DNA from: Vibrio nitrifigilis
GTDB lineage: Bacteria; Pseudomonadota; Gammaproteobacteria; Enterobacterales; Vibrionaceae
Direction of reading: 5' to 3'
DNA: 64,000 nucleotides
Assembly (NCBI RefSeq): GCF_015686695.1
Contig: NZ_JADPMR010000001.1
Location: 2,046,001-2,110,000, forward strand
Each line of letters begins with the position of its first letter. Position 1 is the stretch's first letter. A program made the position numbers and the translations under genes. Positions 28,461 through 36,638 of the stretch are shown one piece after another. The notes under the pieces are model-generated. The model saw only the letters and a program-made list of their open reading frames with translations, was not told the DNA's origin and ran no database searches.

Positions 28461-29446
28461 TGCCAATCCTTGATATTCGTCACCTTACGATTGAAATAGA
28501 CACTCCCCAAGGCATCGTTAAAGCGGTCGACCGAATGAGTTTGACCATGACGGAAGGAGAAATCCGCGGTCTCGTGGGTGAATCCGGTTCAGGGAAAAGC
28601 TTGGTTGCAAAAGCCATTGTTGGAGTGACGAAAGAAAACTGGCGTGTGACGGCCGATCGGATGCGATTAGGTAATATTGATTTACTCCAATTAACGGCCA
28701 AAGAACGTCGCCGAGTCATCGCGCGCGATATCGCGATGATTTTCCAAGAACCATCAACCTGTTTAGACCCTTCCGATGAAGTCGGTAAGCAGTTGATCGA
28801 GTCTATCCCCTACCGCACTTTTGCAGGTCGGTGGTGGAAGCGTTTTGGCTGGCGTAAAAAACAGGCCATCGCTTTATTACACAAAGTGGGGATTAAAGAC
28901 CACAAACGAGTGATGGAAAGTTATTCCTATGAGTTGACCGATGGTGAATGTCAAAAGGTCATGATCGCGATGGCGATTGCAGCCAAACCCAAACTTTTGA
29001 TTGCAGATGAGCCGACTAATGACCTTGATCCTATTACTCAATCGCAAATTTTGCGCCTTTTGAGCCGGATGAATCAGGTCAATAACACCTCAATTATGTT
29101 GATTGGGCACGATTTAAATACCATTACGCAGTGGGCGACTCGCATTACCGTTATGTATTGTGGCCAATCGGTCGAATCTGCAGAGACTGCGCATTTATTA
29201 GAATACCCTAAGCATCCCTATACCGTTGCTTTACTAAAAGCGATGCCTGATTTCAGCGATTGGATTCCACCAAAGCAAAAATTGCAGTCGCTTCCTGGTT
29301 CTATTCCTCCTCTCCAACACTTACCGATTGGTTGTCGATTAGGTCCTCGCTGCCCTTACGCTCAACGACAGTGTGTTGAAGTTCCGCAAACTCAATGGGT
29401 GAAAAATCATAAGTTTTCTTGCCACTTTCCACTGAATATGGAGTAA
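28460..29446 (+). CDS. sapD: Peptide ABC transporter ATPase SapD
   Basis: ABC ATPase, 328 residues. Walker A is GESGSGKS near residue 40 and Walker [13 protein letters not shown]. The ABC signature reads ELTDGECQK instead of LSGGQ; E. coli SapD has the same unusual form, so this is a family trait rather than decay. A C-terminal oligopeptide-transporter extension with four cysteines ([14 protein letters not shown] and a later Cys) may bind an iron-sulphur cluster, as in other Opp/Dpp ATPases. Confidence 0.93.
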   Translation: MPILDIRHLTIEIDTPQGIVKAVDRMSLTMTEGEIRGLVGESGSGKSLVAKAIVGVTKENWRVTADRMRLGNIDLLQLTAKERRRVIARDIAMIFQEPSTCLDPSDEVGKQLIESIPYRTFAGRWWKRFGWRKKQAIALLHKVGIKDHKRVMESYSYELTDGECQKVMIAMAIAAKPKLLIADEPTNDLDPITQSQILRLLSRMNQVNNTSIMLIGHDLNTITQWATRITVMYCGQSVESAETAHLLEYPKHPYTVALLKAMPDFSDWIPPKQKLQSLPGSIPPLQHLPIGCRLGPRCPYAQRQCVEVPQTQWVKNHKFSCHFPLNME

Positions 29447-29451
29447 CTAAC

Positions 29452-30246
29452 GTGAATATTTCTTTACTCGAAGTGGATAATCTATCGAAAGAGTTTGTTG
29501 TTCGCCAAGGGCTATTTCGTAAACGTGTTTATGAAGCTGTGAAACCAGTGAGTTTTCGCTTAGAAGCAGGTCAAACCGTAGGTTTTATCGGCCAAAACGG
29601 CTCAGGCAAATCGACGCTTGCACGTATGCTCGCAGGAATGATCGAACCCTCTAACGGAAATATTCGTGTGAATGGTGAGTTACTCGAACATAAAGATTAC
29701 TCGACTCGCTGTAAGCTGATTCGTATGATTTTCCAAGATCCGAATACTTCGCTTAATCCGCGTCTGCAAATTGGGCATATCTTGGAAGGCCCACTAAAAC
29801 GAAATACCAATATGTCTCCCGAAGATCGCATAAAGCGGGTTAGAGAAACATTAATACGTGTCGGTTTATTGCCGGAACATGCGTATTTCTATCCGCAAAT
29901 GCTTGCAACAGGGCAAAAGCAGCGCGTCTGTTTAGCCCGAGCACTGATTCTTCAACCATCAATCATTGTTGCCGATGAAGCCCTAAATGGCTTAGATATG
30001 GCAATGCGATCGCAGATCATTAATCTGTTCTTAGAATTACAAGAAGAGATGGGTGTTTCATTTGTCTATGTTTCACAGCATATTGGCGTGGTAAAGCACA
30101 TTACAGATAAAGTCATGGTCATGCATGAAGGTGAAGTGGTTGAATTTGGTGAAACTCAAGAGGTGTTATCTAACCCACAACACCCTATCACCGAACGTAT
30201 GATTGAAAGCCATTTTTATAAAGCACCAAGCTTCAAAAATAAATAA
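29452..30246 (+). CDS. sapF: Peptide ABC transporter ATPase SapF
   Basis: Second ABC ATPase of the Sap importer, 264 residues from the GTG at 29452, which follows GGAG by 8 bp and comes 5 bp after sapD. The frame opens earlier inside sapD but that start has no support. Walker A is GQNGSGKS, Walker B IIVADEALNGLD, and the signature MLATGQKQR is again non-canonical as in E. coli SapF. Last gene of sapABCDF. A hairpin (AGGGCA / TGCCCT near 30261-30282) and a decayed repeat fragment follow. Confidence 0.92.
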   Translation: MNISLLEVDNLSKEFVVRQGLFRKRVYEAVKPVSFRLEAGQTVGFIGQNGSGKSTLARMLAGMIEPSNGNIRVNGELLEHKDYSTRCKLIRMIFQDPNTSLNPRLQIGHILEGPLKRNTNMSPEDRIKRVRETLIRVGLLPEHAYFYPQMLATGQKQRVCLARALILQPSIIVADEALNGLDMAMRSQIINLFLELQEEMGVSFVYVSQHIGVVKHITDKVMVMHEGEVVEFGETQEVLSNPQHPITERMIESHFYKAPSFKNK

Positions 30247-30298
30247 TCACCATGCGACATAGGGCATCACCTTCGGTGCCCTACTCTCGTATATCTGC

Positions 30299-30376
30299 GT
30301 TCCATTCTTTCCGTGATTGCTTCGACTTAGGCTCATTGACGAAACTCTGAATCCTGCATCTTGAGGTCATATGGGT
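30299..30376 (-). repeat. Decayed fragment of the branched repeat (fragment E)
   Basis: About 78 bp resemble the end of the element in copy C orientation, from the GTGATTG region to GAATCCTGCATCTTGAGGTC and a damaged terminus (ATATGGGTCT). The rest of the element is missing. It lies about 50 bp after the sapF stop. Confidence 0.7.
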
Positions 30377-30475
30377 CTGTTTAGCAGTAAGGCCAGTTAA
30401 AAGATTCGTACTGATTATGCAATTTCCACAATATACAACTACACTTTACTGCAAAAACGCCATGTAGGATTGTCA

Positions 30476-31228
30476 GTGCGAAAACTTGTGTATTTTCTGC
30501 TAGTTATTACTCATTCATTCTTTAGTCTGTCTGCCTTCAGCCAACAGTTGACAGCGGTAGTCGGTTTGCAAAATGGCTGGCCACCGTACGTTATTGATGC
30601 TGAGCGACCAACAGGATTATCGGTGCAAATCGTGTCACGCGCTTTTGCTCTATCCGGATACTATTTAGACTTACGCATCACACCATGGTCGCGAGCTTTA
30701 AAAGAGGTGCAGCGAGGAGCCGATGCCGTATTGATTGCCGCTTGGTATTCAGAAGAGCGCGAGCAATCCATGATTTTTTCCGATCCTTACCTGTTTAACG
30801 AAATTAGTTTTATTACTTTGAGGAAAAACCCCGTTGATTGGGGGACTTACCAAGATTTAGTTGGTAAAAGTGTCGGTGTTATTCGCAATTATGCCTATGA
30901 CGCTGATTTTATGTCGACCGATAAAGTTAAGAAAATCCCAGCCGCCGATTTAGTCACAAATATTCGCAAACTCCAAACTGAAAGAATTGATTTGATCATA
31001 GAGGAATACCGCGTTGCTCTATGGACAATGAGACAGCACAATATCCCGACCAACATATTTCAAAAAGTTTACCCTAATGTGTCCTACAATGGGCTTTATG
31101 TGGCAGCAGGGAAACTAAATCCCAATGCACAGAAATACATAACAGCTTTTAATGCAGGTCTTAAACAGTTGATCGATTCTGGCGAGTTACAACACCTTAT
31201 TGAGCAATTTGATGAGGTAACGAATTAG
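30476..31228 (+). CDS. Periplasmic amino-acid-type binding protein (SBP_bac_3-like)
   Basis: A secreted binding protein of 250 residues with a signal peptide (VYFLLVITHSFFSLSAFS, then QQLTA). The body follows the small solute-binding family 3: NGWPPYVIDAERPTGLSVQIVSRAF, YSEEREQSMIFSDPYLFNEISFI, GKSVGVIRNYAYD. Such orphan proteins bind polar amino acids or act as input to sensor kinases. No transporter genes adjoin it. The GTG at 30476 is chosen because TAGGA lies 6 bp ahead; a TTG at 30470 is too close. Confidence 0.8.
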   Translation: MRKLVYFLLVITHSFFSLSAFSQQLTAVVGLQNGWPPYVIDAERPTGLSVQIVSRAFALSGYYLDLRITPWSRALKEVQRGADAVLIAAWYSEEREQSMIFSDPYLFNEISFITLRKNPVDWGTYQDLVGKSVGVIRNYAYDADFMSTDKVKKIPAADLVTNIRKLQTERIDLIIEEYRVALWTMRQHNIPTNIFQKVYPNVSYNGLYVAAGKLNPNAQKYITAFNAGLKQLIDSGELQHLIEQFDEVTN

Positions 31229-31287
31229 TCGTTGCCCCAGTATTCAACAGTTTCCTTTTATGAACATCAGAAAACTTTATATATGAG

Positions 31288-31553
31288 TATACCCAAATGA
31301 CCTCAAGATGCAGGATTCAGAGCTTCATCAACGAGCCTAGGTCAAGCTCAATCACGGCAGGAATGGTCATTCCCTTTTAACGTGATTGAGCGCAGAAATA
31401 GGTTTGTTGATGAGCTCCCAAAGGGCGAGTTTTATTCGCTCCTAGGCTGTGTTACTGATTTTTAACGTAGAATGACTATGTCTTCAAATCAGTGCCTTGC
31501 CTAAGAGCGAATACATTCTCGCTGAAACAGCATCTTGAGGTTACTTGGGTATA
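31288..31553 (+). repeat. 266-bp branched repeat, copy B (reference description)
   Basis: Terminal inverted repeats of 24 bp (two mismatches) close the element. Arm 1 (31320-31417) is a nested hairpin: GAGC/GCTC, TCATCAAC/GTTGATGA, CCTA/TAGG, GCTCAATCAC/GTGATTGAGC, and a GGAATG/CATTCC tip. Arm 2 (31425-31522) pairs GCGAG/CTCGC, ATTCGCTC/GAGCGAAT, TAGGC/GCCTA and ACTGATTT/AAATCAGT. Together these give a three-way branched fold. It lies 60 bp after a stop codon. No coding capacity is seen. Confidence 0.92.
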
Positions 31554-31577
31554 TAATGAACGTATTAAATTCTATGT

Positions 31578-31662
31578 GGAATGACTAATCCTTCAGCTCA
31601 GTACATGCCTAATTGCGGATACATTCGCTTTGAACTGGCATCTTGAGGTTATTTTATTATAC
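31578..31662 (+). repeat. Decayed fragment of the branched repeat (fragment F)
   Basis: About 85 bp resemble the final third of copy B (GAATGACTA.. to GCATCTTGAGGTTA and a damaged end TTTTATTATA). It lies only 25 bp after copy B and in the same direction, so it may be a relic of an older insertion at the same spot. Confidence 0.7.
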
Positions 31663-31747
31663 ATTTCGATAAGTTTGCCTTACTGACATTATCACTCCAC
31701 CATGTTCACTTGTAGGAATACGTCTCTACATTTTCCCGGGATTTTTT

Positions 31748-32545
31748 ATGAACAATGCAATCGATATATCATGGTGGCAATTAGCTCTATTTGGTTTGAT
31801 TTTGTCCATTCCACTAGCCATCAATGCTTATCATCAGCTTGGACTCGCCAAAGACATCGTTATTTCCATCGGCCGCATGGCGATTCAGCTCTTTTTAGTT
31901 GGGAGTTATCTGCAATATTTATTTAATCTTAATAACCTATGGATCAATATTGCCTGGATGCTCTGTATGATCACGGTTGGGGCGAGTTCGATTTTATCTA
32001 AAACACACTTACCGAAACGATTGCTCTTATTACCCATCACGTTAGCTCTAGGGATCGGTATGTTCCCTACACTAGCCATCATTTGTCTTACCATGGTGCA
32101 ACCTACCCCTCTTTACAGTGCCCAATATATGATCCCACTAGCAGGGATGCTGCTTGGTAACACTATCAGCAGCAATATTATTGCACTACAGAACCTATTT
32201 AGTTGCTACCAAAGACGGAAGGGAGAATACGAAGCAGCCATAGCCTTAGGTGCAGCACCTACGTACGCATCACGCTCCTTTGTTCGGGAAGCGTTACAAA
32301 AAGCCTCCGCACCATTGTTAGCCTCTATGGCTACTATTGGTTTAGTCACTTTACCAGGAATGATGACAGGTCAAATCTTAGGTGGCGCCTCACCTATGAT
32401 AGCGATTAAATACCAGTTAATGATAATGACCGGTATTTACGTCACCATGAATGTGTCTTTAGTCTGCACCGTTCATTTGAGCCTAAGAAAAGTTCTGACT
32501 CGCGAAGGTCGAATACTTGTCGAGCTCACTAAGCTGAACAAATAG
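31748..32545 (+). CDS. fetB: ABC transporter permease FetB (UPF0014)
   Basis: Membrane protein of 265 residues with about seven helices, of the FetB/YbbM family implicated in iron export and oxidative-stress resistance in E. coli. Diagnostic stretches are IGRMAIQLFLVGSYLQYLF, the IPLAGMLLGNTISSNIIALQNL block, and EYEAAIALGAAPTYASRSFVREALQKA followed by GLVTLPGMMTGQILGGASP. The usual ATPase partner fetA is not in the window on either side, so the partner is elsewhere or lost. Preceded by a repeat copy and fragment. Confidence 0.88.
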   Translation: MNNAIDISWWQLALFGLILSIPLAINAYHQLGLAKDIVISIGRMAIQLFLVGSYLQYLFNLNNLWINIAWMLCMITVGASSILSKTHLPKRLLLLPITLALGIGMFPTLAIICLTMVQPTPLYSAQYMIPLAGMLLGNTISSNIIALQNLFSCYQRRKGEYEAAIALGAAPTYASRSFVREALQKASAPLLASMATIGLVTLPGMMTGQILGGASPMIAIKYQLMIMTGIYVTMNVSLVCTVHLSLRKVLTREGRILVELTKLNK

Positions 32546-32577
32546 TCACCAAAAGTGTGAGTTATGCCCATCGCGCG

Positions 32578-32834
32578 GATCAAACATAACCTGTGGACAA
32601 GATCATTATTAATTTGGAAGATCACAGTTCCCTTGTTCAATAACTGTAAACGATGCAAAGTCGCTATAAGAAATAGCCAATATTGTTAAGTGAAAGTTAT
32701 TATTGAATGAGAAAAATGACACTTGCATGTTGCACGAAAAACGTGCGTTTTTTGCACTATTTTTCATCACCTTAAGTTACACACGAGATTTAAAACAGGT
32801 TATCCACAGAAAATGTGGATAACCTTAAATGATC
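32578..32834. other. DnaA-box and GATC cluster in the fetB-focA gap
   Basis: TTATCCACA (32800-32808) and TGTGGATAA (32814-32822) are two consensus DnaA boxes facing each other across 5 bp, within a perfect 12-bp inverted repeat (AGGTTATCCACA and its complement). A third box with one mismatch, TGTGGACAA, lies at 32592-32600. GATC sites are at 32578, 32601, 32620 and 32831. A separate hairpin GCACG/CGTGC followed by GTTTTTTG (32732-32753) looks like a terminator, possibly of fetB. The region has no gene. Confidence 0.55.
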
Positions 32835-32872
32835 ACAACGTACTTATAAGCTAACGTCGAAATGCAGACATA

Positions 32873-32902
32873 AAAAAAGCGATCGTAATGACCGCTTTTT
32901 AG
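32873..32902 (-). terminator. Terminator of focA
   Basis: On the minus strand a stem of GCGGTC with GATCGC (one mismatch) is followed by a run of T residues; A- and T-runs on both sides would make it work in both directions. It lies about 20 bp past the focA stop. Confidence 0.85.
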
Positions 32903-32919
32903 AACAATAAATTGAACGC

Positions 32920-33765
32920 TTAGTGTTTTTTCAAGAACACAGTCCAGTACAGAAGACCAACAACGATACCGCCACCAATCATATTACCAATAGTCACTGG
33001 AATTAAGTTATTCACAATGAATGTTGCCCAGTTAAGGTCAGCAAAATTAGCAATATTGGCACCAGTCACTTGCCAAAACGATTCAGGAGCAAACGCTTTG
33101 ATACCAATCGCCATTGGTACTTGGAACATGTTAGCAATACAGTGCTCGAAACCTGAAGAAACAAACATAGCGACAGGTAAAACCAGAAGCAGCACTTTAT
33201 CAGACATAGAGCGAGCACCGAATGTCATCCATACACCAAGACATACTAATAGGTTACACATAAGACCAAGTGCAACGGCTTGAATAAATGTGTGGTGCAA
33301 TTTGTGTTGTGAGATGTGCATTGCGTTAATACCCAGCAAACCACCGTCGCTCATGTATTGCTTGGTCGTTAGCATAATGACAACCATTAACATAGAACCA
33401 AAGAAGTTACCGGCATAAACAATCGCCCAGTTTTTGAACATCTGTTTCCATGTGATCTTGCCGCATGCTTTTGCCACTAAAGTAAGCACTGAGCTTGTAA
33501 ACAGTTCACCACCAGTTACAACCACTAAGATTAAACCTAAGCTAAATGCAAGGCCACCCATTAACTTACTAAAACCGAAAGCCACATCTTGAGTACCAGT
33601 GGTAACTAAAGTGTAAAAAACAAAGGCGATACCAATTTGGATACCTGCAGAAACAGCAAGTAAAAATGATTTATAAGCAGGCTTAGTCGCCTTACCTACA
33701 CCAACTTCAGCGGCACGTTCAGCCATCTGTTGTGGGGATAATGCGTCGATTTGGTTAAGTTCCAT
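32920..33765 (-). CDS. focA: Formate channel FocA (FNT family)
   Basis: Pentameric inner-membrane channel for formate, 281 residues, very close to E. coli FocA in length and motif. Six helices are present, with the GGELFTSSV loop near 85-93 and the gating His208 in SSGFEHCIANM, both characteristic. Formate is exported or re-imported depending on pH in mixed-acid fermentation. Unlike E. coli, pflB is not immediately downstream, so focA is a single unit here. Its upstream region is long and AT-rich. Confidence 0.92.
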   Translation of the reverse strand: MELNQIDALSPQQMAERAAEVGVGKATKPAYKSFLLAVSAGIQIGIAFVFYTLVTTGTQDVAFGFSKLMGGLAFSLGLILVVVTGGELFTSSVLTLVAKACGKITWKQMFKNWAIVYAGNFFGSMLMVVIMLTTKQYMSDGGLLGINAMHISQHKLHHTFIQAVALGLMCNLLVCLGVWMTFGARSMSDKVLLLVLPVAMFVSSGFEHCIANMFQVPMAIGIKAFAPESFWQVTGANIANFADLNWATFIVNNLIPVTIGNMIGGGIVVGLLYWTVFLKKH

Positions 33766-34404
33766 AATTGATTTACGTTTTGATACAAATTTAAAGTGAT
33801 GCGATAATCGCCTTATTTCTTATTCAGTTCAAGTTGTATTTATAATATTTAACAAAATAAATCACTTTATTATCTAGTTAGCTAAATATATGTCCCATCC
33901 CTTCACCTTTTTGAACAAATAACACCAGAATTATTTATAATCTGTTCATAATTTTTATTCTCTTAATTGCACTTCACTTCTGTTCATCTTTAATTAATCA
34001 AAATCTTTATTTATTACTATTAGTTAATTTAAACAAAATTTAATTAACATTTAGCATAAAGAGAATCCCCATCTAACTGCCCTGCTGTATGAACACTTGT
34101 TTACACGATAAGACTCATTGTTTATTACCCAGTGAACATCAAACTAACTCACTGATACAATTCAATATTAACGTCAAAATGTTGATAATTACCCCGTTAA
34201 AGTGGTCTAGCTAACAGATTCGTTTTTGACTTATTGCGACAATGGCAGGGCAAGCTATCTTGTAATGGTGTTATGAATTACAAGATGGTATTGAGTATCG
34301 TAATAGGGAGCTTTATACAATCAGTCACCCATTATTGTAATTGAAGATGATGATGTGAATTGCGGATAATTAATGTTAACCAATTATTAGGTAGGGGTAA
34401 CACA
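33766..34404. other. Long AT-rich intergenic region with an inverted repeat
   Basis: A 640-bp gap between divergent focA and the TIGR02647 gene. I found no clear FNR dimer site. ATCTTGTAAT (34257-34266) and ATTACAAGAT (34277-34286) form a perfect inverted repeat with a 10-bp gap, about 120-150 bp ahead of the TIGR02647 start. It has no T-tract, so it is more like an operator than a terminator. Confidence 0.5.
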
Positions 34405-34635
34405 ATGAAATTTCAGCCAAACCAAATCGAAGAATTAAACTTAATTCTCCAGTTTGACTTAAGCAGTACCGCTAATGGAATTAAGGTTCATAGTGACGCA
34501 TTACCAGCCATACAAACTGCGGTGCAAAACCTATTTGAGAAAGGACTTTGTACCCAGCCTGACGGTGGATACTTGACCCACGAAGGCATTGAACTAGCCG
34601 AATGTATCCACAAAATTCATCGAATTCTCGATTGA
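34405..34635 (+). CDS. TIGR02647 family protein
   Basis: Short protein of 76 residues that matches the TIGR02647 family known from Vibrio and Pseudomonas (ELNLILQFDLSSTANGIKVHSDALPAIQTAVQNLFEKGL). It looks like a small winged-helix or DNA-binding module, but no function has been established. The ATG at 34405 follows a GGGG-containing ribosome site; a longer in-frame start at 34360 exists. Its 3' end is followed within 18 bp by the deleted repeat copy D and a strong terminator. Confidence 0.8.
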   Translation: MKFQPNQIEELNLILQFDLSSTANGIKVHSDALPAIQTAVQNLFEKGLCTQPDGGYLTHEGIELAECIHKIHRILD

Positions 34636-34652
34636 TTCATCATCTATGTATA

Positions 34653-34806
34653 TATACCCAAGTAACCTCAAGATACTGTTTCAACGAGAATGGTTTCACT
34701 CTTAGACAAGGCACTGATTTGAAGACATAGTCATTCTACTTTAAAAATCAGCAATATATCCCTAGGAGTGAATACAACTCGCCCTTCGGGATCTCATTTG
34801 GGTATA
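34653..34806 (-). repeat. Branched repeat, copy D, with one arm deleted
   Basis: This 154-bp copy has the opposite orientation to A and B. It keeps one terminal repeat and arm 2 (with many point changes) but after the GGGATCTCAT part it jumps straight to TTTGGGTATA. All of arm 1 and most of the other terminal repeat (about 112 bp) are missing. The junction lies at a TCAT shared by both sides. Confidence 0.85.
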
Positions 34807-34811
34807 CCTAT

Positions 34812-34840
34812 AAAAAAGAGTGCTTTCGCACTCTTTTTTA
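34812..34840. terminator. Bidirectional terminator
   Basis: GAGTGC (34818-34823) and GCACTC (34828-34833) with a TTTC loop, flanked by A- and T-runs, serve the TIGR02647 gene (plus) and the lipoprotein gene (minus). Confidence 0.93.
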
Positions 34841-34866
34841 TTCACCACAACACAAGAACAGCTGAT

Positions 34867-36216
34867 TCACTGTTGTGCTGTCTCATCAGTTGTAGTAGAA
34901 GTTGTCACAGACGTATCCGTTGCAACGGCAGGTGTTGCAACCGCGGTAGGCTCGACAGGAGTGTCAACTTTATTACTCACTTCTTTGTTGCTTTCAGATG
35001 GAGCAATCGTGCTATCAGCCGCATCATAAGCTGCTGGAGACGGTTTGCTATTTAGCTGTTGTTCTAAACGTTCAATCAACTTGGTTTGCTGCTCAATTTG
35101 ATTTTGATACGCACTAGACAAAGTATGCTGCTGTTTTAGTTCAGCAGTTAACTTATTATTATCGCTCAACAACTGTTCTGTTTTTGCCTGGCTCTTATTT
35201 AATTTTTCGAGTAACAGATCGGTTTTATCCGCACTACGTAATTTCTTGACCTGCTCTAGAACTTTTTCAGCTTGCTCGCGAAAAACAACGTCGCGGAAAT
35301 CTGAACCATCAATCGCTTTTGAGATAGTCAGTAATTGATTCTCTGTATCGAGTACATAGTTTTCAAACTGCCCATCTTCAATCGCAGCCAATACTTTTAC
35401 TTGATGAGTCACTTGTTTAACATGTTGTATTTCAAAGCGAGCTTTCGCTACAGCCGCTTTAATGGCTACTTTATCACGAGGGTTGCCCGCTACCACGTTG
35501 GACGCTAACTGAATTTCACTCTGTGCAGCGCTAAATGTCATAGGAGCAACCGTATTAAACTCTTCACGTTTAAGTACATATAGCTCTTGCTCAAGTGGCG
35601 AGATATAAACCTTGTGTTCCACTTTTATTTCGAGCTTGCGGCCATTGGCTAAGAATTCTACCTGGTTCTCCTGGGCATCTTCTAATTCATCATCCGCAAC
35701 ATCATCAAACAACTCTTCATAGTCAGAGAGCAACGAGCGGTACTCATCAGGGAAATGACGATTAGCAAAAATAGCATCAAGCTGATTCATCTGCGCAATA
35801 GAATCGGCTAAAAGCACATCAGCTTTGGCTTTTAGTTGTTCTAATTTTTTATACGCAGCATCCACGGCGATAATTTTTTCGTTGTACGCTTGCGCATAGC
35901 TTTGACTGGAAAAGAAAGAGCGATCTTCAAGTGTTACGGTAGGATTTTTTTCCATCACTTTGTAAAGATCGGAGGCTTCGTTCCACGCTTTTAACAACGT
36001 TTTGTACGTTGTAGGCGAATAAATTTTAAGAGCGTCAACATGACTAAGGTTTTTAGTCCAAGTAGTATGCGTATCTTTCACTTTCTCGAATTCAACATTC
36101 GCTTGTTGCTGTTCTTGATTCGTTTGACTTGCTTGCTGCGGCTCTTTAGGCGTACTTTGACACCCCATAAGAGCAACTAACACAGAAGCCACTACTGTCA
36201 TACGTAGTTGATTCAT
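34867..36216 (-). CDS. Coiled-coil lipoprotein, function unknown
   Basis: A 449-residue secreted protein that I cannot assign to a named family. The ATG at 36216 gives a signal peptide ending in the lipobox LMGC (Cys18 or near it); the 25 codons upstream are not part of it. The mature part is mostly helical and acidic, with a strong coiled coil at about residues 345-410 (LLEKLNKSQAKTEQLLSDNN, and LIERLEQQL). The final 40 residues are a low-complexity tail rich in Thr, Val, Ala and Pro. This shape would suit a periplasmic spacer or a protein that contacts peptidoglycan. Transcribed alone. Confidence 0.75.
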   Translation of the reverse strand: MNQLRMTVVASVLVALMGCQSTPKEPQQASQTNQEQQQANVEFEKVKDTHTTWTKNLSHVDALKIYSPTTYKTLLKAWNEASDLYKVMEKNPTVTLEDRSFFSSQSYAQAYNEKIIAVDAAYKKLEQLKAKADVLLADSIAQMNQLDAIFANRHFPDEYRSLLSDYEELFDDVADDELEDAQENQVEFLANGRKLEIKVEHKVYISPLEQELYVLKREEFNTVAPMTFSAAQSEIQLASNVVAGNPRDKVAIKAAVAKARFEIQHVKQVTHQVKVLAAIEDGQFENYVLDTENQLLTISKAIDGSDFRDVVFREQAEKVLEQVKKLRSADKTDLLLEKLNKSQAKTEQLLSDNNKLTAELKQQHTLSSAYQNQIEQQTKLIERLEQQLNSKPSPAAYDAADSTIAPSESNKEVSNKVDTPVEPTAVATPAVATDTSVTTSTTTDETAQQ

Positions 36217-36638
36217 ACTTGGTCCTTTATGGCGATACTCGGTTTGTTGACGAGTAGGTATTCGAATAGACAATAATGTCATTATTATCAAAAACGAGAA
36301 ATTATGACATTAGTTCGACTATTTTATTACAAATCTAAGTTTAGGTTAATCTGAAATTCAATTAAATTCAGGTGGTCTATCTGCAGCAGTTGAATCAATC
36401 GCGCCACAGATAGGTATCGTTCACACATGCAAAGTATAGATTAAATATGCCACAGTGCTCGCAGAATACGATTTGAAACGTTATGATCATAGGGTTTAAC
36501 CACCTAGGTTTATTAGCCGTAAGTACTTAGATAACATGCTGATATACAACATTGTTATTTGAGTAACAACACGACATTTCATTGTGAAATTAGCCGTAAA
36601 GGTTAACGCAGCAGGAGAAATTCAAAGGAAGCAATATT
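36217..36638. other. Divergent intergenic region
   Basis: About 420 bp between the lipoprotein gene and the epimerase gene, AT-rich and presumably carrying both promoters. I recognise no specific site. Confidence 0.4.

Noticed and set aside
32796..32826. DnaA-box inverted repeat read simply as a terminator
   Set aside because: The 12-bp hairpin lacks a proper T-run on the plus strand, and focA has its own better terminator at 32873-32902. Kept as a DnaA-box cluster with an open alternative.
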